Source: Virgibacillus siamensis (GTDB lineage Bacteria; Bacillota; Bacilli; Bacillales; Amphibacillaceae). From it: DNA of 64,000 nt. Position numbers and translations under genes: made by a program. The notes beneath the pieces are model-generated. The model did not search any database and was not told where the DNA came from. It saw only the letters and a list, made by a program, of their open reading frames with translations. Positions 16,825 through 25,055 of this stretch are shown piece by piece (within the stretch, counting starts at the first letter, position 1; every line of letters starts with the position of its first letter). The stretch is taken from assembly GCF_900162695.1 (NCBI RefSeq), contig NZ_FUIH01000007.1, forward strand, positions 2,480,001-2,544,000, read 5' to 3'.

Positions 16825-18285
16825 ATGAGTATCGGAATAAATATAAGAGACATGGCAAGAAAACAACCGGATAAAACAGCCATCATGTATGAAGATCACA
16901 CGATTAGCTATCAACGTTTCTACCGTACAATTTGTCAGTTAAGGCAGCAATTATACACTCTCCCGCATCAAAAGGAAACACAAAAGGTAGCTATTTTGAT
17001 TGGAAATGAACCAGCCTTTCTGGAGTTGTTTTTTGCTGTCGTAACCCTTGGTTGGACAGCTATTCCGTTTGATCCCAAATGGAGCAAACGGGAGGCGGAA
17101 AGTATTATGAATAAGGCAAAACCCGATTTCGTCTTTACGAGCAAGCAATTTTCCGAAACAGCCGCTTATTCCTTTGAGGCGGCCTATGATATAGACAAAC
17201 TGAAAGAAACACCAACAAACCGAAACGAAGATGTATGGAGACCCTATGAAGATAAACCTTTTTATCTCGGTTTCACATCCGGATCGACTGGTACACCTAA
17301 AGGCTATATTAGGAGCCACAAATCCTGGTTAGCCAGTTTTACGGCGGCAGAAAAAGCATTTCATTACGATCATAACGCCATGATCCTGGCACCCGGACCA
17401 TTATGTCATTCATTATCATTATTTGGCGCGGTACATGCATTGCATATCGGTGCGACGTTTCACCTTACATCTAAATTTAAACCAGAAGCAACACGAAATA
17501 TTTTACATAAAGCAGAAGGAGCAGTTATGTATGCCGTCCCAACCATGCTGTATGCACTTGCTGCCAAAAATAATGTTCAAAATATGAAGAAGCTTACTTT
17601 TCTCTCATCAGGTGCCAAACTGAATCCGGAAGTGAAAGGCCAGTTGCAGCATGTATACCCGAACAGTACTATTTTTGAATATTACGGTGCTTCCGAATTA
17701 AGTTTTGTTTCCTACACACCTGAAAAGGAATCGGAAAGTTTTTCAGCCGGTGTCGGAAAACCCTTTCCTGGCGTTCATATAACGATACGCGACAAGAAAG
17801 GACAATGCGTTCCAAATGGTGAAATCGGCAAAATCTTTATTGATAGTGATTTTCTATTCTCCGGCTATGTGAACAACCCCGCCGAAACGAACGAGGTGTT
17901 AACAAGATATGGAGCATCTGTGGGTGATTTAGGGTTTTTGAATGATAAAGGTACCCTGTCCATTATTGGCAGGGAGAAAAACATGCTGATTAGTGGCGGG
18001 TTAAATGTATACCCGGAAGAAGTGGAAAAAGTGATAAAAGAAGCGGATGCTATTCAGGAAGCAGTTGTTGTTGGGTGTAAAGATGACTATTGGGGTCAAA
18101 AGATCATTGCGCTTATTCAATGGAAGGAACATAACCAAGCATTTGATCTGACATTACACTGTAAATCCCATCTTGCTACATACAAAATTCCGAAAGAATT
18201 TCATCATGTTACCACATTTCCGTACACATCCAGCGGGAAAATTGATCGAAAAGAAGTCCAAAAATCTATTGTGAGGTTAAACTGA
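16825..18285 (+). CDS. yhfT: Acyl-CoA ligase, YhfT-like (ANL superfamily)
   Basis: A 486-residue AMP-dependent ligase. The phosphate loop GFTSGSTGTPKG (around 150-161), the YGASELSF adenine motif, GVGKPFPG, the GDLGFLN hinge region and the C-terminal catalytic Lys in SSGKIDRKE are all present. It should activate a fatty or other carboxylic acid to its CoA thioester. The start abuts the bioY stop and its end overlaps the thiolase start by one base (TGATG), so it is translationally coupled. The BirA operator upstream places it under biotin control, suggesting a role in supplying an acyl precursor linked to biotin status; the substrate is unknown. Confidence 0.88.
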   Translation: MSIGINIRDMARKQPDKTAIMYEDHTISYQRFYRTICQLRQQLYTLPHQKETQKVAILIGNEPAFLELFFAVVTLGWTAIPFDPKWSKREAESIMNKAKPDFVFTSKQFSETAAYSFEAAYDIDKLKETPTNRNEDVWRPYEDKPFYLGFTSGSTGTPKGYIRSHKSWLASFTAAEKAFHYDHNAMILAPGPLCHSLSLFGAVHALHIGATFHLTSKFKPEATRNILHKAEGAVMYAVPTMLYALAAKNNVQNMKKLTFLSSGAKLNPEVKGQLQHVYPNSTIFEYYGASELSFVSYTPEKESESFSAGVGKPFPGVHITIRDKKGQCVPNGEIGKIFIDSDFLFSGYVNNPAETNEVLTRYGASVGDLGFLNDKGTLSIIGREKNMLISGGLNVYPEEVEKVIKEADAIQEAVVVGCKDDYWGQKIIALIQWKEHNQAFDLTLHCKSHLATYKIPKEFHHVTTFPYTSSGKIDRKEVQKSIVRLN

Positions 18286-19424
18286 TGAATACACCTGTTA
18301 TTGTACAAGCAAAACGGACAGCTATCGGCAAAGTTGGCGGCATGTTTAAAAGCGTGGCACCAGAGAAGCTGGGGGCTTCTGTCCTTCAAACACTTGTAGC
18401 CGAAAGTAAGGTTGAGCCTGAGAAAATTGATGAAGTGATTCTCGGTAATGCTGTTGGACCTGGGGGAAATATAGCCAGGCTTACAACATTGACAGCGGGA
18501 TTTCCGGTTGAAGTCCCCGCGGTCAGTGTTGATCGTCAATGCGGATCAGGACTGGAGACAATTAACATAGCATGCAGGCAAATTCAAGCGGGGGCCGGTG
18601 AGATTTATATTGCAGGCGGAATAGAAAGCAGCAGCCTTGCTCCATGGAAGCTGGAAAAACCCTCTTCCCTTTATAAAGCTCCGACACTTTTTACCCGGGC
18701 ACGCTTTTCCCCTGAATCAATTGGTGATCCTGAAATGGGGCTGGCAGCCGAAAATGTTGCGGAGGCATACCATATTTCACGGGAAGAGCAAGATCAATTT
18801 GCATATAATAGTCATCAAAAAGCAATCACAGCAAGAGATGCGGATCGATTTTCAAATGAAATTGTCGTTGTTCAAGGAAAGGACCAGGACGAATGCCCCC
18901 GTCCAGGCTTAACGATGAAGACGCTCACGAAATTACCACCAATTTTTAAAAATAATGGAACCGTAACTGCCGGTAATGCATGTCCTGTAAATGATGCCGC
19001 TGCAGCAGTCCTAATTATGTCCGAAAAAAAGTGCTGGGAACTTGGCTTAAAACCGATATTGAAGTTTGTCGATGCTGCCAGTGCAGGTGTCGATCCGAAT
19101 CTGCTTGGTATTGGTCCCATTCCCGCAGTAAGAAAACTATTAAAAAGAACACAATTAACCATGACTGATATTGACTTGGTGGAATTCAATGAGGCATTCG
19201 CTTCTCAGGTACTGGCTTCTATAAACGAACTTGAAATTCCTCCCGACCGGCTAAACATTGGCGGAGGTGCACTCGCTTTCGGCCATCCGTATGGAGCATC
19301 AGGTGCCATACTGGTGACACGTCTATTTACTGAACTACAGCGAATCAAGGAAAAGCGGGCCATCGCGACACTTGGAATTGGCGGTGGGCTTGGGTTAGCA
19401 ACCCTCTTTGAAGGATGTGAATAA
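18285..19424 (+). CDS. yhfS: Thiolase family protein, YhfS-like, with an altered second catalytic cysteine
   Basis: A 379-residue thiolase. The nucleophilic Cys86 (VDRQCGSGLE), NEAFA and the GHPYGASGA histidine loop are intact. In the C-terminal motif that normally reads CxGGG, this protein has TLGIGGGLG: Gly364 (codon GGA at 19374-19376) replaces the cysteine that deprotonates acetyl-CoA. It may thus run only part of the thiolase reaction or act as an acyltransferase. It overlaps the ligase gene by one base and is followed by a MaoC-like gene whose start overlaps or abuts its end. The B. subtilis yhfS context supports the name. Confidence 0.87.
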   Translation: MNTPVIVQAKRTAIGKVGGMFKSVAPEKLGASVLQTLVAESKVEPEKIDEVILGNAVGPGGNIARLTTLTAGFPVEVPAVSVDRQCGSGLETINIACRQIQAGAGEIYIAGGIESSSLAPWKLEKPSSLYKAPTLFTRARFSPESIGDPEMGLAAENVAEAYHISREEQDQFAYNSHQKAITARDADRFSNEIVVVQGKDQDECPRPGLTMKTLTKLPPIFKNNGTVTAGNACPVNDAAAAVLIMSEKKCWELGLKPILKFVDAASAGVDPNLLGIGPIPAVRKLLKRTQLTMTDIDLVEFNEAFASQVLASINELEIPPDRLNIGGGALAFGHPYGASGAILVTRLFTELQRIKEKRAIATLGIGGGLGLATLFEGCE

Positions 19425-19428
19425 AGCC

Positions 19429-19848
19429 ATGATTACGGAAGGGCTTGTAACAGAAAAAGTTGATATTATGATTACAAGGGAAATGATACGTACCTATTGT
19501 AATGCAATCGGGGAAACAAATGCTATATACCACAGCACTAAAGCTGCAAAAGCTGCTGGTTACACTGATTTAGTGATACCTCCAGCATATCCAACCTTGT
19601 TTTGGCAGGATATCAACATTCCGTGGCTCAGCAACCAATCATCCATAATCCAAAGCAGCCAAACCTTCGACTATCAGGAACCTTTAACAGCAAATATGAC
19701 CTACACCTGCTTTATTAAGCTAACAAAAGTGCGTACATCCGGGAACAAACAATTTCTACAACACAAACTATACATTACATATAATCATACAACAGCAGCA
19801 ACAAGTATTACAACACTGGTGAGGCCGGGACATATCAAAAACGTGTAA
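19429..19848 (+). CDS. MaoC N-terminal-like (FAS1 dehydratase) protein; last codons supplied by an inserted repeat
   Basis: About 140 residues with the hot-dog fold signature of the MaoC_dehydrat_N family (MITREMIRTYCNAIGETNAIYH.., AAKAAGYTDLVIPPAYPTLF). Such proteins form the half-hydratase that pairs with a catalytic MaoC subunit, here probably the protein encoded at 20217-20615. The ATG at 19429 is used; TTG 19408 or GTG 19417 are possible and would overlap or lie nearer to the thiolase end. From codon 132 on, RPGHIKNV and the stop are encoded by the left end of repeat copy 2 (from 19821), so the repeat inserted into or at the 3' end of the gene and changed its C-terminus. Confidence 0.75.
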   Translation: MITEGLVTEKVDIMITREMIRTYCNAIGETNAIYHSTKAAKAAGYTDLVIPPAYPTLFWQDINIPWLSNQSSIIQSSQTFDYQEPLTANMTYTCFIKLTKVRTSGNKQFLQHKLYITYNHTTAATSITTLVRPGHIKNV

Positions 19849-20201
19849 TTCAAAAGACGAACAACAAGGAAATTAGCGAAGGAAATATACGCAGACTCCT
19901 TGAAAAAGGAAAGCACTTTTTCTTCGTGCGATGTAACGCTACCGAAGCTTTCCTTGTCCTGCGGGAAGATAGGCCTAGGTGAGACCCCGCAGTGCGACGA
20001 GCGGTACTTCCACCGAGTATGCTTCGAGTTGCGAGGAGTGCTGCTTCTCTGAAATCACTTGCAACACGACGAGCACCAAGCACGAGGAGGCTCATCAGCC
20101 GCCCGCGGAAAGCGAAGTATATTTCCGGAGCGGCTATACGCTCCACTTTCTAATTTATTGTTCGGGTTTTACTTTGGATAATCCACTTTTGTCCTAGCCT
20201 C
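19821..20201. repeat. Dispersed 0.3-0.4-kb repeat with inverted ends, copy 2
   Basis: Same element as 999-1297. Ends GAGGCCGGGACA (19821-19832) and TGTCCTAGCCTC (20190-20201) are inverted copies with two mismatches. Relative to copy 1 it has two private insertions: one near 19901-19958 that itself contains a 9-bp inverted repeat AAGGAAAGC/GCTTTCCTT (19906-19914 and 19947-19955), and one near 20000-20086. The 57-bp insertion of copy 1 is absent. It sits between two genes of the BirA operon. Confidence 0.87.
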
Positions 20202-20216
20202 CAAAAGAAAGGAGAA

Positions 20217-20615
20217 ATGTTTCGAATGCAGCCATTGGTGGAGGAAATTTTTCCAAAAACAATTGAAACTACCTTAACAGCTGAAATGGTAGAACATTAT
20301 GCAGTCGTTTCCGGTGATGATAATCCCATTCACCTTTCAAAACGTGCAGCATCACAGGCGGGATTTCCAAACAAAGTGGCTCATGGAATGCTGACAATGG
20401 CTATCAGCACACAGTTGGTCTCCCCTCTACTCGGGAAAACGTGGATGATTCAATCAGTTGCATCCACATTTTTATCCCCTGTCTATGTAAATGATCAATT
20501 AACTATTACGGGATTTGTATCGTATTATCGCGATGGTGTGCTGCGTATCAAAATACAAGCACAGAATCAAAATAGGAAAATGGTTATGAGAGGAAAAGTG
20601 ACTTTGGAAGCATAG
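20217..20615 (+). CDS. MaoC-like (R)-specific enoyl-CoA hydratase
   Basis: A 132-residue single hot-dog domain. The hydratase motif is present: SGDDNPIHLSKRAASQAGF with the catalytic Asp and His, followed by KVAHGMLTMA. It should hydrate or dehydrate (R)-3-hydroxyacyl thioesters, probably as partner of the MaoC_N protein upstream. ATG at 20217 has GGAG only two bases before it; ATG at 20226 has the same site 11 bases before it, so the start is uncertain. It lies 369 nt from the previous gene, the space being filled by repeat copy 2, and may now depend on read-through or a promoter in the repeat. Confidence 0.85.
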   Translation: MFRMQPLVEEIFPKTIETTLTAEMVEHYAVVSGDDNPIHLSKRAASQAGFPNKVAHGMLTMAISTQLVSPLLGKTWMIQSVASTFLSPVYVNDQLTITGFVSYYRDGVLRIKIQAQNQNRKMVMRGKVTLEA

Positions 20616-20683
20616 GGACGGTTCTCTTGCTTCCAATAAAGCACAGGAACCATCCCCACGCTTTGGAAGCACAAGACCGTCCC
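20615..20683. repeat. GGGACGGTTC-type palindromic repeat
   Basis: GGGACGGTTCTCTTGCTTCC (20615-20634) and its imperfect inverted copy (20665-20683, ending AAGACCGTCCC) flank a 30-nt loop. The palindrome begins at the last base of the MaoC stop codon and lies between converging genes, so it may act as a terminator. Relatives occur at 31583-31627, 40305-40376 and 50605-50651. Confidence 0.7.
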
Positions 20684-20695
20684 ATTACTTCCCAA

Positions 20696-21631
20696 TCACT
20701 CACCAAACCCCACAACCATTTCATGGGCTTTGGCAATTTCTTCTTCGGGCATGATCATATAATATATCCCGTCAATCTTCGTACCATTGCCGGCCATTTG
20801 ATACGTACTTATATTTTTTCGGGCACTGCGGTAATTCATGGCCAAACTGCGCATATCTTCAAAATTCATATTGGTTGCCATGTTATCGCCAAGGACACTC
20901 ATTATATCATCAATCTGATTGACGATATTCACCCCTGCGCCTTTATCAATAATGCCTTCAATAATCTGGCGCTGCCGCTGATTCCGTCCCAAGTCGCCTT
21001 TTGGATCCTGTTTGCGCATTCTGGAATATGCCAGTGCTGCCTTACCATCCAACTGAATCTGACCAGTCCCGAAAGTATAACCGCCCTGGGAGAATTCCTG
21101 GTCATTATTAACGGTAATACCGCCAACAGCATCGACCAGTTGCGCCAGACCTTCCATATTCATGCGGACATAATAGTCCAGATCGATATCCAAAAAGTTC
21201 TCAACCGTATCGACAGACATTTCACTGTTTCCAAATGCATACGCATGGTTGATTTTATCCTCAAATCCTTTCCCGATGATCTCCGTACGTGTATCGCGCG
21301 GAATACTTAAAAGCTGCATTTGATTTTGATCGGGATCCAGCGTCATGACAATCATCGTGTCAGAACGGCCTTTGTCATTTTTCCGTTCATCCACACCCAA
21401 TAACAGTATATTTATCGGTTCCTTGTCCTCCACTTTCTTCTTGGAAACACCCACATCTATTCCTTCAACCGGCTTATGGAGTTCATTATCCACTGTGCTT
21501 TTAACATTTTGATAAATGGAATAAGCATATGCGCATCCGCCAATCACCAGCACGAACAGCACAATTAAGGGGATCCAAAGCCATTTTTTCTTTCCGCGTT
21601 TCGTTTGATTTTTTTCCTGTCGAGTTACCAT
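20696..21631 (-). CDS. LytR-CpsA-Psr (LCP) family protein, TagU-like
   Basis: A 311-residue protein with a cytoplasmic basic tail, one membrane segment (about 18-38) and an extracellular LCP domain. Conserved features: LLLGVDERKNDKGRSDTMIV, the phosphate-binding SIPRDTRTEI, and YSRMRKQDPKGDLGRNQRQRQII. LCP enzymes transfer lipid-linked wall polymers (teichoic acids or similar) onto peptidoglycan. ATG at 21631 follows GAAGGAAG. It is a single gene between a convergent MaoC gene and the aga operon terminator. Which of the TagT/U/V group it matches cannot be decided here. Confidence 0.92.
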   Translation of the reverse strand: MVTRQEKNQTKRGKKKWLWIPLIVLFVLVIGGCAYAYSIYQNVKSTVDNELHKPVEGIDVGVSKKKVEDKEPINILLLGVDERKNDKGRSDTMIVMTLDPDQNQMQLLSIPRDTRTEIIGKGFEDKINHAYAFGNSEMSVDTVENFLDIDLDYYVRMNMEGLAQLVDAVGGITVNNDQEFSQGGYTFGTGQIQLDGKAALAYSRMRKQDPKGDLGRNQRQRQIIEGIIDKGAGVNIVNQIDDIMSVLGDNMATNMNFEDMRSLAMNYRSARKNISTYQMAGNGTKIDGIYYMIMPEEEIAKAHEMVVGFGE

Positions 21632-21736
21632 ACTGATACTTCCTTCTTAGTAAAATATTACTACTATTCTATTAAATCATGTTATGGTCTATTCGGCAAT
21701 GTAAAAAATAAAAAATTTCCATTCAGCAAATAAGCA

Positions 21737-21768
21737 GAAAACCAAGCTCAAATCTGAACTTGGTTTTC
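21737..21768 (-). terminator. Rho-independent terminator of the GalNAc operon
   Basis: GAAAACCAAG (21737-21746) pairs with CTTGGTTTTC (21759-21768) around 12 nt; the hairpin lies 12 nt after the aldolase stop codon and is T-rich at its 3' side on the minus strand. Confidence 0.8.
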
Positions 21769-21779
21769 ATCCCATTATT

Positions 21780-22772
21780 TTATTCAACAAATTCCGTCCA
21801 CGGTGTTGCCGTATCTTTAATCGCTTTTTTTACATTTTCCAGATTCTCCACCCCGGTTGTTTCGAGCCATTGATAATACGCTTCCTTGCCTTCTTTTGCG
21901 AATGGGTGAACGCCGTCTTTCCAGATGGCGCGTCCGCAAAGGCAACCGCTGAATTTGGCACCTGCTTCTTTGGCAAAATGCAGTGTTTCAATAAACTGTT
22001 CATTTGTTACGCCGCCACTTAAATAAATGAACGGCAGATGGCTTTTTTCGGAACATGTACGATAATACGTTACCGCTTCTTCCTTGCTGAACACAGGCTC
22101 ATAATTATCATATTGCCCGTAACCTTCGATATTATAAATGGATACCGGCACTTCCACTTTCAATAAGTCGATACCATATTTCTCTTTGGAAAACTCCTCC
22201 ATGAAGTATTCCACAATTTCCGGTTTCCGCCTGGCGAATGCAGCACTTTTTGATCCAAAACCTTCCGAACTGTAGGAAACAGGCTCCAATATGAACAATA
22301 GGTCATTTTGCCTGCATTCATCGCCAACCCGTTTTATGAATGCTTTTTTAATCGTATTATATTTTTCTTCTTCATTGTGATCGTAATAGATCAACAGCTT
22401 CAGCGCACTGACGCCTCTTTCAACTAAATCCCGGACAGCGTAATCGTCTACCAAATTCGGAAGACGTCCTTTTTCAGAAGCATCATATCCGGTTTTTTCA
22501 TAAGCCATGATTAAACCGATATCATCCTTTAATTTACCGGCAGCGCTCCAGCCGTACTCGGGGTCAAGCAAAAGGGAAGAAGACTGATTCCCAAGCACTT
22601 CACTCACGCCTTCTTTAAACTGACTTAAACCCGCTTCATAGGAAATACTGTCATTATATGCGGTGATCATTTTTCCCAACGATCCCCGCTGATCCATCGC
22701 CGTTGCTAAAACAACATGCTCGTCATCCGAAATTAATTCCAAACCGCGTTTTTTTCCTGGTGTTAGTTTCAT
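21780..22772 (-). CDS. lacD: Tagatose 1,6-bisphosphate aldolase (class I)
   Basis: A 330-residue LacD-type aldolase, the usual length. LTPGKKRGLELISDDEHVVLATAMDQRGSLGKMI at the start and the Schiff-base region LLKVEVPVS are family features. It splits tagatose-1,6-bisphosphate into DHAP and glyceraldehyde-3-P. ATG at 22772 is chosen because GGAGG precedes it properly. It is the last gene of the minus-strand GalNAc operon, separated from lacC by a 169-nt gap holding a 20/21-bp periodic repeat. With AgaS and LacC it completes GalNAc breakdown. Confidence 0.93.
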   Translation of the reverse strand: MKLTPGKKRGLELISDDEHVVLATAMDQRGSLGKMITAYNDSISYEAGLSQFKEGVSEVLGNQSSSLLLDPEYGWSAAGKLKDDIGLIMAYEKTGYDASEKGRLPNLVDDYAVRDLVERGVSALKLLIYYDHNEEEKYNTIKKAFIKRVGDECRQNDLLFILEPVSYSSEGFGSKSAAFARRKPEIVEYFMEEFSKEKYGIDLLKVEVPVSIYNIEGYGQYDNYEPVFSKEEAVTYYRTCSEKSHLPFIYLSGGVTNEQFIETLHFAKEAGAKFSGCLCGRAIWKDGVHPFAKEGKEAYYQWLETTGVENLENVKKAIKDTATPWTEFVE

Positions 22773-22803
22773 ATAAATATCCTCCAATCTTCGAAAACCT
22801 GAA

Positions 22804-22906
22804 CGTGCGAACTTCTCATCAAGTCGTGCGATCTCCCGCCGAATCGTGCGAACTTCTCATCAAGTCGTGCGATCTCCCACTGAATCGTGCGAAATCCTCG
22901 CCCAAT
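22804..22906. repeat. Periodic array A: five units of 20-21 bp starting CGTGCGA
   Basis: Units begin at 22804, 22825, 22845, 22866 and 22886. They alternate: units 1 and 3 are identical (CGTGCGAACTTCTCATC plus AAGT), units 2 and 4 are CGTGCGATCTCCC plus 7 variable bases, unit 5 is divergent. The higher-order period is thus 41 bp. The array is in the lacC-lacD gap and would be transcribed with the operon. Confidence 0.9.
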
Positions 22907-22941
22907 TGTACCTACTCTCTTATGCCCTGCAGCCAACAACA

Positions 22942-23871
22942 TCAAATTTTTTCCACACGAATCCGATCCATGCACCAGCTTATTTTTTCCGGATTGATGG
23001 AACCGGTTTTGGCTTCCATCGCATTCAGAACACCCATGGCCAGTCCATATTTAATAAATTCCACATCGACCAGCCCGCGTGAAAATCCCGAGGCAAAACC
23101 GGCTATTACCGCGTCACCTGAGCCAACCGGGTTTATGGCGTTAACTGTTGGGGTTGTCACCCGATAGGTTTCCTGATTGCGTTTCACAATCGCGCCTGAT
23201 GCCCCTGTTGTCACAACAACCCAGGGAACGCTTGCAAATCGCTGCGATGACAGCGCATCAATGATTTGCGCTTCATCGTCTATTTTTTCACCAAGCAAAT
23301 CAGCAAGTTCATCCTGATTTGGTTTCATTAAGAAGGGCTTGTTCTCACCCGCAATGGTATGCTTAAGCAGCTCACCCTTTGTATCAAGCAATACAGGTGT
23401 ATTATGCCGGTTGGCAATTTCCACAAGCCGCAAATAATAATCTTTCTCCAGACCTTTAGGCAAACTTCCGGAAATGGTTACGATATCCACCTTTTTTACG
23501 TACTCCGAAAATTGATTTATAAATTTCAACGCTTCATCTTCGCTAATTACCGGACCAGCCTCCAAAATTTCGGTCTGTTGTCCTTCATGAAGCACTGCGA
23601 TACAATTTCGTGTATCGCCATTTATGTTGACGAAAAAATCTTCTATACCAAGCCCGGAAATTTCCGTTCGGATAAACGCACCTAAGCTTCCACCCAGAAA
23701 TCCCGAGGCCGCTACTTCTTCATCAAGCTGCTGCAATACCCGTGCAACGTTTAAACCCTTTCCGCCGGCAGTTTTCGAAACGTCAGCGACACGATTAACT
23801 GCATCAAGAGAAAATGTATCAAGTGTATAACTGATATCAACGGAGGGGTTTAAGGTTACGCTTAAAATCAT
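22942..23871 (-). CDS. lacC: Tagatose-6-phosphate kinase (PfkB family)
   Basis: A 309-residue sugar kinase of the LacC/FruK branch of the PfkB family, with LNPSVDISYTL, the GGKGLNVARVL loop, SGSLPKG and the C-terminal anion hole NPVGSGDAVIAGF. In this operon it should phosphorylate tagatose-6-P at C1, feeding LacD. ATG at 23871 gives the typical LacC length and N-terminus (MILSVTLNPS); an in-frame TTG seven codons upstream is less likely. It follows the deacetylase gene by 17 nt. 1-Phosphofructokinase activity cannot be excluded by sequence, but the context favours LacC. Confidence 0.88.
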   Translation of the reverse strand: MILSVTLNPSVDISYTLDTFSLDAVNRVADVSKTAGGKGLNVARVLQQLDEEVAASGFLGGSLGAFIRTEISGLGIEDFFVNINGDTRNCIAVLHEGQQTEILEAGPVISEDEALKFINQFSEYVKKVDIVTISGSLPKGLEKDYYLRLVEIANRHNTPVLLDTKGELLKHTIAGENKPFLMKPNQDELADLLGEKIDDEAQIIDALSSQRFASVPWVVVTTGASGAIVKRNQETYRVTTPTVNAINPVGSGDAVIAGFASGFSRGLVDVEFIKYGLAMGVLNAMEAKTGSINPEKISWCMDRIRVEKI

Positions 23872-23888
23872 ATGATCACCCGCCACTT

Positions 23889-25037
23889 TCAATTATTACG
23901 GTATTTTATCTCCCCTGCGACGGCAACCGCCTGTATTGAGATATCCTCATCCATCACAACGTAATCAGCAAGTTTGCCGTCCGCAATACTGCCAAGCACA
24001 TCTTCCCGGCCTAGACTTGCTGCCGGTGATAAGGAAGCACGGTGCCAGACTTCATATAACGGCTTGCCGCTCCATACATACAGGTTTTTGACACCATCAA
24101 CCAATTTCAATGTGCTGCCTGCCAAGGAACCAGTTTCCGTTCGGGCAATACCATCCTTCATCACAACCGGAAATTCACCAAGCTGATAGTCACCATCAGG
24201 CATTAATCCGGCACGCATACAGTCCGTTATCAATGACAGCTTGTCCTCTTTTGTTCGTGCTGCAAGTGCTGCTACTTCCGGATGTACATGATGGCCATCA
24301 CAAATCAGCTCAGCAAATGCACGCCCATCTATCAGTGCCGCCCCTGCAACACCTGGTTCGCGATGGTGCAGACCTGACATGCCATTAAACAAATGGACGA
24401 AATTCCGCGCTCCGGCATCGACTGCACGCCGACACGTATCAAAATCCGCATCTGTATGTGCCAGACTCGGCAATACTCCATCATCACCAACGGCACAGAT
24501 GAATTCCAATGCGCCATCACGTTCCGGTGCAAGTGCAATTTTTACAATGGAACCTTCCGCAAGCTGCTGCCATTCCCGGAATTCCTCATAGTTCGGATCC
24601 CGAAAATAACCCGGATTCTGTGCACCTTTATGTTTTTCCGTAAAATAAGGACCTTCCAGAAAAATTCCTTCCGACTGCGCCCCGGCCAATCCTCGCTGAA
24701 CGGCATTTCTCACTGCCGAGATTGCCGCATTCAAATCTTCTTTTGACGACGTTAAGGTAGTCGGTAAAAATCGTGTAACTCCAAGTGGCAAAATAGCCTT
24801 GGAAATCCCCTGAACCGCATCAACAGTGCCATCCATTATGTCATGGCCGTTGATGCCGTGAATATGCGTATCAAAAAGGCCGGGTGCAATTGTATAACCA
24901 CTCCAGTCAACAACAGTCGCATCTTCCGGCACTGCATCAACAAACACACCGAACCGATTATCATTCACCTGTAAATATCCGTTTGTTTTTTCTTCATTTT
25001 CCAGTAAAAAACGATCTGCTTTTATGAAATGTGTCAT
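23889..25037 (-). CDS. nagA: N-acetylgalactosamine/N-acetylglucosamine-6-phosphate deacetylase
   Basis: A 382-residue NagA-family amidohydrolase. GLFDTHIHG, the LEGPYF metal ligand motif, SLAHTDAD, FVHLFNGMSGLHHREPG, CDGHHVHPE and ITDCMRAG (catalytic Asp) are present. It removes the acetyl group from the PTS product. Because the operon also encodes AgaS, LacC and LacD, its main substrate is likely GalNAc-6-P (the AgaA role). ATG at 25037. It lies between the IIA gene (18-nt gap) and lacC. Confidence 0.92.
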   Translation of the reverse strand: MTHFIKADRFLLENEEKTNGYLQVNDNRFGVFVDAVPEDATVVDWSGYTIAPGLFDTHIHGINGHDIMDGTVDAVQGISKAILPLGVTRFLPTTLTSSKEDLNAAISAVRNAVQRGLAGAQSEGIFLEGPYFTEKHKGAQNPGYFRDPNYEEFREWQQLAEGSIVKIALAPERDGALEFICAVGDDGVLPSLAHTDADFDTCRRAVDAGARNFVHLFNGMSGLHHREPGVAGAALIDGRAFAELICDGHHVHPEVAALAARTKEDKLSLITDCMRAGLMPDGDYQLGEFPVVMKDGIARTETGSLAGSTLKLVDGVKNLYVWSGKPLYEVWHRASLSPAASLGREDVLGSIADGKLADYVVMDEDISIQAVAVAGEIKYRNN

Positions 25038-25055
25038 GTTATACCTTCTTTTGAT

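Noticed and set aside
19850..20197. Open frames of 72-98 codons between the two MaoC genes
   Set aside because: They fall within repeat copy 2 and have compositions dictated by the repeat; no ribosome binding site precedes them.
20627..21310. 227-codon plus-strand frame opposite the LCP gene
   Set aside because: It begins in a palindromic repeat and runs antisense to the conserved LCP domain; no ribosome binding site.
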